Assembly (NCBI GenBank): GCA_046730475.1
Contig: JBKPIY010000010.1
Coordinates: 1 to 39,593 of the forward strand
Source: JBKPIY01 sp046730475
Lineage (GTDB): Bacteria > Actinomycetota > Thermoleophilia > Solirubrobacterales > 70-9
DNA length: 39,593 bases
Direction of reading: 5' to 3'
Below the pieces are notes generated by a model, which worked only from the letters and a program-made list of their open reading frames with translations, made no database searches and was not told the origin of the DNA. This document shows positions 22,937 to 31,031 of the stretch, piece after piece; position 1 is the first letter of the stretch, and each line of letters opens with the position of its first letter. The position numbers and the translations under genes were made by a program.

Positions 22937-25113
22937 CCTTCGGCCGCTTCCTCTTGGGGTCGCTGGGGCTGATCGCGATCGCGCTCGCGATCGGGTTCGC
23001 GGCCGTCCGGCTCCGCCGTCGGCTGCTGCCCGGCTGGTCGGGAGCGGCGGCGCGGCTCGCCGAGGTCGTGCTCGGGCTCTCGATCCTGGTCGTAATCCTC
23101 GAGCTGATCGGGGTGGTCGGGCTCTACCGGCCCGGGTTCGTCCTCGCCGGCGCGATCGTCGCCGGGATCGGGATCCTCGCCGGCGACGGGCGACCCGACG
23201 CTACCCCGCTGCCGGCCCCGGCGATCGGGCCCTACGCGCTCGCGATCGCATTGGCGGGGGCGACGCTGGTCGCCGTCCACTGGGCGATGCCGACCCAGAC
23301 CGGGCTCGACATCGGCATGTACTTGCCGAACACCACTTGGCACAACGCCCCGTTCGCGGCCCGCTTCGTCCAGGACCATCAGGTCGGGGCGCTCCACTTC
23401 ACCGAGGTCCTGAGGCTGACCGTCTGGTTCTACCCGCAGAACTCGGAGCTGCTGCATTCGGCGGCTGAGCTCTTCCTCGGCACGGACTTCCTCTCCCCCC
23501 TGGTCAACATCGTCTGGATGGCCCTGTGCCTGCTGGCGGCGTGGGTCTTCGGCCGCCCCTACGGTGCCGCAGCCACCTCGCTCCTCGCTATTGCCCTGAT
23601 CGTCGACGCGGAGATGCTCCTCCTGTACCAGCCCGGCGATGCGAAGAACGACATCGCCGGCCTCTTCTTCCTGCTCGCCTCCGCCGCCCTGATCGTCAAC
23701 GCCGACGCCCAGCGCCGGGCCGCGGCGCGGGCGACTGGATCGACCGGCGGCCACGGCAACCCCGTCGCCCAGGTGCGGGCCGCTCCCCCTATCCGGGCGC
23801 GGAGCGAGCCCCGCGCCCTCCCCACCGCCGCCCTGGTGGTGGCCGGGCTCGCGGCCGGCCTCGCGCTCGGCACGAAGCTCAACCTCCTGGCCCCCTTCGG
23901 CCTCCTCACCCTCGGCGTCATCGCGGTCGCCGGGCGCGGCAACTACGTTCGCACGACCCTGGTGTGGGTCGCCTCCTCTCTCGTCACCGGCGGCTTCTGG
24001 TTCGCGCGCAACCTGGTCGAGGCCGGCAACCCGATCCCCTGGTTCCAGAAGGGACCGCTGCCGGGGCCCGACCAGCTCCACATCGACATCCGCGAGCCGC
24101 ACACGGTCTCGGACTACCTCACCAACACCGACGTGATCAAGCACTCCTTCGTCCCGGGGCTCCACCACAGCTTCGGGCCGCTGTGGCCGGTGACCCTCAC
24201 GGCGCTCCTGCTCGGGATCCTCCTGGCGATGTTCCGGGGTCGGACACCGGTGCTGCGGATGCTCGGGTTCGTCGCCCTGCTAAGCGGGGTCGCCTACCTG
24301 TTCACGCCGCTCACCGCGGCCGGCCCCCTCAACCACCCGACCGCCTTCGAGGTCAACGTCCGCTACGCCGCCCCCGCGCTCGGCCTCGGGGCGATGCTGC
24401 TCGCGGTCGATCCCGCGCTCAGCCGCGGCCTCCCGCAGAGGTTGCTGCTCGGCTTCCTCGCGATCCTTCTGCTGGTGTCGGCGCTCCCGATCGACGCCTT
24501 CGAGAACGTCTGGCAGGGGCGCTTCCTCGGCGGCGGGATCCTCCTGGCGGTGATGCTGGTCCTGGTGCCAGTTGCGATCGCCCTGGCGGTCCAGCGCGGG
24601 GTCCCGGGCCTGCTGGTCGGAGCCGGGATCGCCCTGGCCCTGGCGATCGCGATCGGGATCGGCGAGGTGCGGAAGACCGACTACCTCGACGGCCGCTACC
24701 AGGCCGCGACGGCGCCGGAGGACTTCCCCCCCGGAATGCGCGCCGCCGAGCGCTGGTTCGACGACGCCGACCTCCACCACGCGCGGATCGCCGTGGTCGG
24801 CGGGCGCCCCGGCTTCAAGCAGTACATCTTCTACGGCAACGACCTCTCCAACTACGTCCAGTACGTCGCCCACCACGGCCCGCACGGGACCTTCAGGCCG
24901 ATCACGAGCTGCCGGGAGTGGCGCCAGGCGATCGATACCGGCCGCTACCGGTACCTGATCGCCGGCCCCGACCAGCGGACCCAGGGCAAGCCGCCGATCG
25001 AGGCGACCTGGACCGCAACCGACCCGGCGGCGAAGAAGCTGCTCGAGGACGACATGATCTTCGTCTTCAGGCTGGACGGGCCCCTGGATCCGGCGGCCTG
25101 CGCCAGGGCTTAG
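22933..25113 (+). CDS. GT-C-like multi-pass membrane protein, paralog B, loop Asp replaced by Asn
   Basis: 726 residues, same layout as its neighbours: N-terminal helices, first-loop motif, LHFTEVLRLTVWFYPQNSEL, WMALCLLAAWVFGRPYG, PGDAKNDIAGLFFLLA, GLAAGLALGTKLNLL, WFARNLVEAGNPIPW, and a C-terminal domain with FYGNDLSNYVQYV, C660 and C723. It differs at the presumed catalytic loop: residues 133-138 read NTTWHN where the other copies read D(T/S)xWYH. If that Asp is the GT-C base, B may be inactive, act as a partner, or use another residue. GTG 22933 overlaps the A stop (GTGA); its TAG is directly followed by the C start. Confidence 0.7.
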   Translation: MTFGRFLLGSLGLIAIALAIGFAAVRLRRRLLPGWSGAAARLAEVVLGLSILVVILELIGVVGLYRPGFVLAGAIVAGIGILAGDGRPDATPLPAPAIGPYALAIALAGATLVAVHWAMPTQTGLDIGMYLPNTTWHNAPFAARFVQDHQVGALHFTEVLRLTVWFYPQNSELLHSAAELFLGTDFLSPLVNIVWMALCLLAAWVFGRPYGAAATSLLAIALIVDAEMLLLYQPGDAKNDIAGLFFLLASAALIVNADAQRRAAARATGSTGGHGNPVAQVRAAPPIRARSEPRALPTAALVVAGLAAGLALGTKLNLLAPFGLLTLGVIAVAGRGNYVRTTLVWVASSLVTGGFWFARNLVEAGNPIPWFQKGPLPGPDQLHIDIREPHTVSDYLTNTDVIKHSFVPGLHHSFGPLWPVTLTALLLGILLAMFRGRTPVLRMLGFVALLSGVAYLFTPLTAAGPLNHPTAFEVNVRYAAPALGLGAMLLAVDPALSRGLPQRLLLGFLAILLLVSALPIDAFENVWQGRFLGGGILLAVMLVLVPVAIALAVQRGVPGLLVGAGIALALAIAIGIGEVRKTDYLDGRYQAATAPEDFPPGMRAAERWFDDADLHHARIAVVGGRPGFKQYIFYGNDLSNYVQYVAHHGPHGTFRPITSCREWRQAIDTGRYRYLIAGPDQRTQGKPPIEATWTATDPAAKKLLEDDMIFVFRLDGPLDPAACARA

Positions 25114-27285
25114 GTGACCTTCGGCGACTACCTGCTGGGGGTGATCGGCCTCGCCCTGGTGGCCGCCGCCCTCGGCTCGTCGGCGGTGTGGCTGCGTCGC
25201 CACTTCCTCCCCGGGTGGGGCGGGGCCCCGGCCCGCCTGGTCGAGGCGGTGATCGGGATCTCGCTCCTCACCGTGATCTCTCAGCTCCTCGGCGGGATCG
25301 GGGTGCTCGAGCGCTTCACCCTGGTGCTGGTCGCGTGCCTGGTGCCGATCACGGTGCTCCGCCTGCTGCGGGCGACCGCCGGCCGGCCCGAGGAGCAACC
25401 GCCCTCGCCCCCGGTGCCCCGGCTTCAGGTCGTCCTCGCCCTCGGTGCCGCCGCCTTCCTCTTCACCCACTGGGCGCTCGGCCTCGAGGACGTCTGGGGC
25501 AAGGGCATGTTCACCTTCGACACCCTCTGGTACCACGGCCCGTTCGCCGCCCGGATCGCCCACTCCGGCTCGGCCTGGCCGCTCCACTTCACCGATCCCC
25601 TCTACCTCAACTGGTTCTACCCGGAGAACTCCGAGCTCCTCCACGCGGACGGGATCCTGCTGTTCGGGCGCGACCTGATCTCGCCGCTGATCAACTTCGG
25701 CTGGCTCGGGCTCGCCCTGCTGGCCGCCTGGTGCATCGGCCGCCCCTACGGTGTCGCCCCCCTTTCGCTCGTCGCGGTCGCCCTGATCCTCGACACCGGG
25801 CCGATGATCCCTCGCGAGGCGGGGACGATGGCCAACGACATCGCCCCGATCAGCGGCCTGCTGGCGGCCTCGGCGATCCTGATCAACGGCCACGCCTCCT
25901 GCCGCGGCGAGCCGCGGACCGTGGGAGGGGCAGCGCTCCTGTTCGCCGGCCTCGCCGCCGGGCTGGCGCTCGGGACGAAGATGACGATCGCCGCCGCCGT
26001 CCTCGCGCTCGCCGTCGGCGTCGCCGTGATCGCAAGACCCGGTCGCCGCCGGCGGGCGCTTGGCTGGTTCGTCGCCGGGGTCGCGATCCCGGCCGGCTTC
26101 TGGTTCCTTCGCAACCTGATCGACACGGGCAATCCCCTCCCCTGGATCAACCACATCGGCCCCATCGACCTGCCCGGTCCGGGCCGCGGGCTGGAGGGGC
26201 GGGATCCGTTCAGCGTCGCCCACTACATCTTCGTCAACCCCGACACCACCGTCTGGCGCCTGTACTTCTTCGACGGGGTGAGGAACCTGCTCGGGCCGGG
26301 CTGGTTCCTGTTCGCCATCGGCGTCGTCGCTGGCGCCCTCCTCGCGATCCTCCGCCCTCGCTCGCCGGTGGTCCGGTTGTGCGGCGCGGTCGCGGTGGTC
26401 GCCGCGGTCGCCTACGCGTTCACGCCCTTGACTGCCGCCGGCCCCGATGGTCAGCCGACGGGCTTCACGATCAACTTCCGCTACCTGGTCCCCGCCCTCG
26501 CGCTCTCCCTCTCCCTGCTGCCGCTGTGGGCGCCCGTCGGGGCAGAGCGCGTCCGCCCGCCGCGATCGGCCGGCATCGGCTTCTCGGGTGACCTCGTTCG
26601 GCTCGCGCTGCTGATCGGCGGCCTCGCGACCCTCGCGGCGACGGCCAAGTACTCGGACTCGGCCTCGATCTGGAACGGCGCCTTCGCGTCGGCCCCCGCC
26701 GCCGTCCTGATCGGGCTCGCCGCCGTCGGTGGGGCGGTCGGGCTGGCGCTCCTCGGCCGCCGCTCCGCCGTCCTCGCCCTCGTGGCGGGGGCCTTCCTCA
26801 CCCTCGGCGTAGCGGCGGTGGGTTGGGCGAAGCAGGACGACTACCTGCGCCAGCGCTACGCCAAGGCGGGAACCAGCCCCCAGCTCGCCGCCGGTGGGCT
26901 CGACGCAGTTGCCCGCTGGGCAAAGCCGATCGCGGATGCCCGGGTCGCGGTCGCGGGCACCAGCGGTGCCTACAACCAGTACCTGCTCTATGGCGACCGC
27001 CTCTCCAACTACGTCCAGTACGTCGGCCGCGAGGGTTCCGGCGGCAACTTCACCGGAATCGGCAAATGCGAGCCCTGGATCCAGGCGCTGAACGAGGGCG
27101 GCTACGACTTCGTCGTCACCACCCCGAACCTCGACCTGAACCAGCCCGCCACCACCAACCCCGCGCCCGAGGGCGGCTGGGTGCGCGGCCAGCCGAATGC
27201 CCGGCAGGTCCTCCGCGCCGGCCGGGTGGCGGTGTTCAGGCTCACCGGCCCGCTCGACCCCGGTCGCTGCCGGAAACACAGATGA
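25114..27285 (+). CDS. GT-C-like multi-pass membrane glycosyltransferase, paralog C
   Basis: 723 residues. First-loop motif FDTLWYHGPFAAR with D136, then LHFTDPLYLNWFYPENSELLH, WLGLALLAAWCIGRPYG, GTMANDIAPISGLLA, GLAAGLALGTKMTIA, WFLRNLIDTGNPLPW, YAFTPLTAAGPDGQPTGF, NFRYLVPALAL. C-terminal soluble domain with LLYGDRLSNYVQYVG, C652 and C719, and the end VAVFRLTGPLDPGRC, which closely matches paralog B. GTG 25114 begins on the base after the B stop; the C stop overlaps the D start (ATGA). The tight spacing implies coupled translation and coordinated amounts of the paralogs. Biochemical role inferred from fold-level resemblance only. Confidence 0.72.
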   Translation: MTFGDYLLGVIGLALVAAALGSSAVWLRRHFLPGWGGAPARLVEAVIGISLLTVISQLLGGIGVLERFTLVLVACLVPITVLRLLRATAGRPEEQPPSPPVPRLQVVLALGAAAFLFTHWALGLEDVWGKGMFTFDTLWYHGPFAARIAHSGSAWPLHFTDPLYLNWFYPENSELLHADGILLFGRDLISPLINFGWLGLALLAAWCIGRPYGVAPLSLVAVALILDTGPMIPREAGTMANDIAPISGLLAASAILINGHASCRGEPRTVGGAALLFAGLAAGLALGTKMTIAAAVLALAVGVAVIARPGRRRRALGWFVAGVAIPAGFWFLRNLIDTGNPLPWINHIGPIDLPGPGRGLEGRDPFSVAHYIFVNPDTTVWRLYFFDGVRNLLGPGWFLFAIGVVAGALLAILRPRSPVVRLCGAVAVVAAVAYAFTPLTAAGPDGQPTGFTINFRYLVPALALSLSLLPLWAPVGAERVRPPRSAGIGFSGDLVRLALLIGGLATLAATAKYSDSASIWNGAFASAPAAVLIGLAAVGGAVGLALLGRRSAVLALVAGAFLTLGVAAVGWAKQDDYLRQRYAKAGTSPQLAAGGLDAVARWAKPIADARVAVAGTSGAYNQYLLYGDRLSNYVQYVGREGSGGNFTGIGKCEPWIQALNEGGYDFVVTTPNLDLNQPATTNPAPEGGWVRGQPNARQVLRAGRVAVFRLTGPLDPGRCRKHR

Positions 27286-29444
27286 GCACCGCCGACTACA
27301 TCCTCGGCGTCGCCGGCCTGGCGGCGATCGTCGTCTCGCTCGGTGTCTGTGCCCCCGCCGTCCGCCGGACCCTGCTCCCGGACTGGAGCGGCGCCCCCGC
27401 CCTGGTGGCCGACGCCGTACTCGGCATCGGCCTCTATGTCCTGATCGCCGAGCTCCTCGGCCTGGTTGGCCTGCTCACCGGCCTCGCCCTCGTGATCGCC
27501 TCGGCCCTGGCCGCGATCGCGATCACGCTCGCGGCGGGCGGCGCCGCGTGGGCGGCGGATGGCGATCGCAGGGAAGGTGAGATCGAGCCTCGGGGACAGC
27601 CGGGCGGTCCCGGCGGGACGTCCGCGTGGATCCCTTCCCCCGAGACGCTGGTCGCGGCCGCGATCTTCTTCCTGGTCGCCCTCCAGTGGGCCGGCCCCAG
27701 CCTCCTCGCCCTCGACCGGGGCATCTATGGCGGCGATTCGCTCTGGTACCACCTCCCGTTTGCCGCCCACTTCGCCCAGACGGGATCGGTCACGGGGCTG
27801 CTGTTCACCGACCCGCTGTACCTGAATTGGTTCTACCCCCAGAACTCGGAGCTGGTCCACGCCGGCGGCCTCCTCCTGTTCGGCAACGACTTCCTCTCGC
27901 CCCTGATCAATCTCGCCTGGCTGGGCCTGGCGCTGCTCGCCGCCTGGTGTGTCGGGCGCCCATATGGAGCGGGGGCGCCGGCCCTGGCCGGGGTGGCGGC
28001 GCTGATGTCCGCCGACATCATGTTCTCCCGTCAGCCGGGCAACGCCAACAACGACGTCGTCGCGATCGCCCTCTTGCTCGCCAGCGTCGCCGTGATCACC
28101 AACGCCGCCGCCCACCGAGGGCGGGTGACCCCCGTTGGGGGGCCGCTTGTCGGGGGGCTCGCCGCCGGCCTTGCGATCGGAACCAAGTTGACCGTGGTCG
28201 TCCCGGTCCTCACCCTGACCGCCGGGGTGATCGCGATCGCCGCGGCCGGCACCAGGCTGCGGACGGCGGGCGCCTGGCTCGGCGGGCTACTCGCCGGCGG
28301 GGGGCTCTGGTACGCGCGCAACCTGATCGTCTCGGGAAACCCCTTCCCCTGGGAGGACCTGTGGATCTTCCCCAAGGCCGGGGAGCTCGAGGGCCGCCAT
28401 CCCTACTCGATCGCCCATTACCTCACCGACACTGGGGTTTGGGGCCGCTGGTTCGAGCCCGGCCTGCATGAGCGCCTGGGCGACCTCTGGCCGCTGGCGC
28501 TGGCGGCGGCGGCGGCGGGGGTCCTCATTGCCCTGATCGGAGGACGGCGGCTGGAGCGGATGCTCGCGGTGGTGGTGGCTGTCTCGGCGATCGCCTACCT
28601 GCTGACACCGCTCGGGGCGGCCGGGCCCGAGGGGATGCCGTTTGCATTCCGGCTCAACATCCGTTACCTGGCGCCGGCCCTGGCGCTTGCCTTCGTCCTC
28701 CTGACGATCCCGCCGTCGTTCGCCCGCGGCCGGGAGCGGTGGTGGACCTGGGGCGCGCTCGGCCTCTTCGCCCTCCTGATCCTGGCGAGCAACGGCACGA
28801 TCGGCGCGATCGACGGTGGGCGCCTCGGAGGCTCGCTGCTCCTCGCCATGGCCGTGGTCTTCGTCCCGGTGGCCGCCGTCGCCTGCGTCCGCGCCCGGAT
28901 CGAGGTCGGCGCGATCGTGGTCGTGCTGGTGGGGCTGGCGCTGATCCTTGCGATCGTCGGCCGTGGGGTCCAGACCCACTACCTCGCCGAGCGCTACTCG
29001 GTCGCCGCCCCGGATTACCCCGTCCCACCCGAGCATCCCGCCACCGAGCTTGACCAGGGGATGGGCGTCGCCTTCGACTGGGCCCGCGGCTTGCACGACC
29101 AGCGGATCGCCCTCTCGGGCACCCTCGGGGCGCTGTTTCAGTACGGACTCTGGGGGAAGGACTCCTCCAACGACGTCCGGGTGATCGGGCGCCGCGGCGA
29201 CCACGGCACCTTCGACGCGATCACGGACTGCCCGGGCTGGGTGCGAGCGGTGAACGATGGCAATTACTCCTACCTGGTGACCACCCCGACCTACAACCAG
29301 GACCACCCCGAGCGTGACCAGCGGCCGGTCGAGAGTGGCTGGATGGCCCGCGCGCCCAACGCCTACGTCGTCGTCGGAAGCAACCTGGTAGCGGTGTGGA
29401 AGCTCAACGGGCCGATCAGCCCAGCCGTATGCGGTAACACGTGA
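27282..29444 (+). CDS. GT-C-like multi-pass membrane glycosyltransferase, paralog D
   Basis: 720 residues. First-loop motif GGDSLWYHLPFAAHF with D152, preceded by a longer Gly/Arg-rich cytoplasmic-type insertion (about 88-112). Then LLFTDPLYLNWFYPQNSELVH, WLGLALLAAWCVGRPYG, GNANNDVVAIALLLA, GLAAGLAIGTKLTVV, WYARNLIVSGNPFPW and NIRYLAPALAL. The C-terminal domain is the most diverged: GLWGKDSSNDVRVIG replaces YGDDLSNYVQYVG, though C650, C717 and the VTTP segment remain. ATG 27282 overlaps the C stop. Followed after 6 bases by the small gene at 29451, so the operon probably includes it. Confidence 0.72.
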   Translation: MSTADYILGVAGLAAIVVSLGVCAPAVRRTLLPDWSGAPALVADAVLGIGLYVLIAELLGLVGLLTGLALVIASALAAIAITLAAGGAAWAADGDRREGEIEPRGQPGGPGGTSAWIPSPETLVAAAIFFLVALQWAGPSLLALDRGIYGGDSLWYHLPFAAHFAQTGSVTGLLFTDPLYLNWFYPQNSELVHAGGLLLFGNDFLSPLINLAWLGLALLAAWCVGRPYGAGAPALAGVAALMSADIMFSRQPGNANNDVVAIALLLASVAVITNAAAHRGRVTPVGGPLVGGLAAGLAIGTKLTVVVPVLTLTAGVIAIAAAGTRLRTAGAWLGGLLAGGGLWYARNLIVSGNPFPWEDLWIFPKAGELEGRHPYSIAHYLTDTGVWGRWFEPGLHERLGDLWPLALAAAAAGVLIALIGGRRLERMLAVVVAVSAIAYLLTPLGAAGPEGMPFAFRLNIRYLAPALALAFVLLTIPPSFARGRERWWTWGALGLFALLILASNGTIGAIDGGRLGGSLLLAMAVVFVPVAAVACVRARIEVGAIVVVLVGLALILAIVGRGVQTHYLAERYSVAAPDYPVPPEHPATELDQGMGVAFDWARGLHDQRIALSGTLGALFQYGLWGKDSSNDVRVIGRRGDHGTFDAITDCPGWVRAVNDGNYSYLVTTPTYNQDHPERDQRPVESGWMARAPNAYVVVGSNLVAVWKLNGPISPAVCGNT

Positions 29445-29450
29445 GGCAAG

Positions 29451-29786
29451 GTGGCCTATCCCCTCGACAGCGCCCTGTACCAGTGGGAGGACGGCCACCG
29501 GCGGCTGCGCGAGCTCTCGGCCGATCCCCGCATCGCCTCGCGGGTGACCCGCGCGGTGGAGGCGATCCGGGACGAGCTCCGCCGCAGAATCGGCCCGACC
29601 TTCTCCGCGTCTGACCTCGCCGATCTCTATGGGCGGGGGACCGACTGGTGCCTCGAGGCCGCCCGGTGGGCGATGCCGGAGGAGGCGGTTGACCTCGACC
29701 CGCAGGCGATCGTGGACGGGACCTTCTACCTCTACCTGCGGGGCGCCACCGACTGGAGCGGTGGCCGTTTGGCGCCGCAGGAGTAG
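29451..29786 (+). CDS. Small soluble protein at the end of the membrane-glycosyltransferase cluster
   Basis: 111 residues, mostly helical, no signal or membrane segment. Begins YPLDSALYQWEDGHRRL and has a coherent helical pattern with conserved-looking WCLEAARWAMPEEAVDLDPQAIVDGTFYLYLRG. I do not recognise the family. GTG 29451 lies 6 bases after the paralog D stop, with AGGCAAG just upstream, so it is probably co-transcribed. Whether it functions with the membrane proteins or is a leftover from the eno-ftsB neighbourhood cannot be told from sequence. Confidence 0.65.
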   Translation: MAYPLDSALYQWEDGHRRLRELSADPRIASRVTRAVEAIRDELRRRIGPTFSASDLADLYGRGTDWCLEAARWAMPEEAVDLDPQAIVDGTFYLYLRGATDWSGGRLAPQE

Positions 29787-29838
29787 GGCCCGGTTCCGCT
29801 TCCCCCTCGTCCCCCGGCGCGGTGTGCGTCTCCTCAGC

Positions 29839-30249
29839 TCACGCGCTCAGCAGGCCGAGCCCGAGGGTCACGGCCCCGACGCTGAGCGAGACACCTCCGA
29901 CCGGGACGAGGTAGATGAGGCTGTTCGGGCTCTCCGCTCGCGGCGAGGCGACCGAGAGGAAGAAGCCGAGCGGCATCAGGATCGGCCCGGCGACGAGCGC
30001 GTAGCGGACAAGCCACCGCAGCCCGCTGGATAGATCCGCCTGGTCCACGAGCAGCAGTCCCACGAGGGTGAGGATCACGAGCACGCCCGCGTGGGCGTGA
30101 CCCGCCCGCCACAGGTTCTGACGCACGGGGTTATCGAGGTAGCCGGGCTCGCGCCGGAAGATCATCGCCAACAGCCGAGCGCCCCCGAATGCGATCGCCG
30201 GCACGGTGATCAGCACCACCCCGGCGAAGTGGAGTGAGTCAGCGGACAT
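29839..30249 (-). CDS. Four-helix integral membrane protein, function unknown
   Basis: 136 residues with four hydrophobic helices (about 5-28, 50-70, 83-104, 110-133). Between the first two helices is the polar stretch RREPGYLDNPVRQNLWRAGHAHAG, where a His pair (GHAHAG) enters the second helix and could bind metal or heme, though this is speculative. ATG 30249 is preceded by a strong AGGAGG at about 7 bases (minus strand), so expression is likely. Convergent with the small gene ending at 29786. Confidence 0.72.
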   Translation of the reverse strand: MSADSLHFAGVVLITVPAIAFGGARLLAMIFRREPGYLDNPVRQNLWRAGHAHAGVLVILTLVGLLLVDQADLSSGLRWLVRYALVAGPILMPLGFFLSVASPRAESPNSLIYLVPVGGVSLSVGAVTLGLGLLSA

Positions 30250-30420
30250 TGCGATACCTCCTGTTCGGTCTCTGGCCGGTCGCGAGACCCGCGCCCTCCC
30301 ACAACCCGGAGCCTCCCGGATTACACCGTCAACGGCAAGCTCGCGCTCGCGGCGGAAGCCTCCCGGGGTCCGGGACGGAAGCCTGGGAGGACCGCGGTCA
30401 TGCGGCGGGCCGCGGATGAC

Positions 30421-30723
30421 TCAGCGGATCACCTCGCCGATCGCCAGCATGTTGCCCTCGCTGTCCCGGAACCAGGCCCCGCGCTCCCGGAGCTCGGCGA
30501 CCGTAGCGTCGATGTCGTCCACCTCCCAAGCCATCTGGGTGAAGGTGCCCGGTGAGCTGCCGGCCGACTCGAACACGGCGAACTCTCCGCCTGCGCAGCG
30601 ATAGAGCAACCCTCCAGGTCGCTCCTCGCTTGGCTCGAGGCCGAGCTTGTCCGCGTAGAACCTCCGCGCCCGAGGGAGATCCTGCGCTGGGATCGTCGTC
30701 GCTACACGACCCTTGTCGAGCAT
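30421..30723 (-). CDS. VOC (glyoxalase-like) protein with an apparent internal deletion
   Basis: 100 residues, vicinal oxygen chelate fold. N-terminal half is normal: VATTIPAQDLPRARRFYADKLGL, then GGLLYRCAGGEFAVFES and VDDIDATVAELRERG. In relatives about 20-25 residues (a strand and a loop ending in GG) come between ELRARG and AWFKDPEGN; here ELRERG is joined straight to AWFRDSEGNMLAIGE, in frame. The protein may be a decayed gene or a minimal variant. Start ATG 30723 has GGAGG upstream on the minus strand (GGAGGTAGAGAG); a longer frame to 30795 has no support. Substrate unknown. Confidence 0.75.
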   Translation of the reverse strand: MLDKGRVATTIPAQDLPRARRFYADKLGLEPSEERPGGLLYRCAGGEFAVFESAGSSPGTFTQMAWEVDDIDATVAELRERGAWFRDSEGNMLAIGEVIR

Positions 30724-30989
30724 CTCTCTACCTCCGCGTTGATCTGGCATCTCTGAACTAGGACCGCGGCCCTCGGCGGGTGCAACCGATCGCAAGGAAG
30801 CGGCCTGCGAGCGCGGGGAGTCGGAACTTCGCCGCGAGGCCGACGTCGGCGAGCGCGCGCTCGCGCTCCCAGTAGAGGACGAGCCTGGTTGCGACCGCTT
30901 GGCGCGGACGTCGGGTCAGGCCCCGCCGCGTGCGAGGCTAGGGACGGTTGACGGTGAAGACCGCGACCCGGTGCCGCCGCGGTCAGAGA

Positions 30990-31008
30990 GAGAGAGCACC
31001 GCTCTTTC
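30990..31008 (-). terminator. Hairpin with pyrimidine tail downstream of the Glu/Arg-rich gene
   Basis: Read on the minus strand: GAAAGAGC, loop GGT, GCTCTCTC (one mismatch) followed by TCTCTGA, starting 24 bases after the stop of the gene at 31032. The (AG)6 run at 30985-30996 on the plus strand makes the tail. Confidence 0.4.
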
Positions 31009-31031
31009 GCGTTCCGACTCCGTCTCGCCGA

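Noticed and set aside
24280..27279. Thousand-codon antisense frame opposite the GT-C-like genes
   Set aside because: Composition is typical shadow coding (Arg, Glu, Asp, Gly-rich). The sense strand encodes conserved membrane proteins.
30985..30996. AG dinucleotide run as a phase-variable repeat
   Set aside because: Only six units and outside coding sequence. It is better explained as the pyrimidine tail of a terminator for the minus-strand gene.
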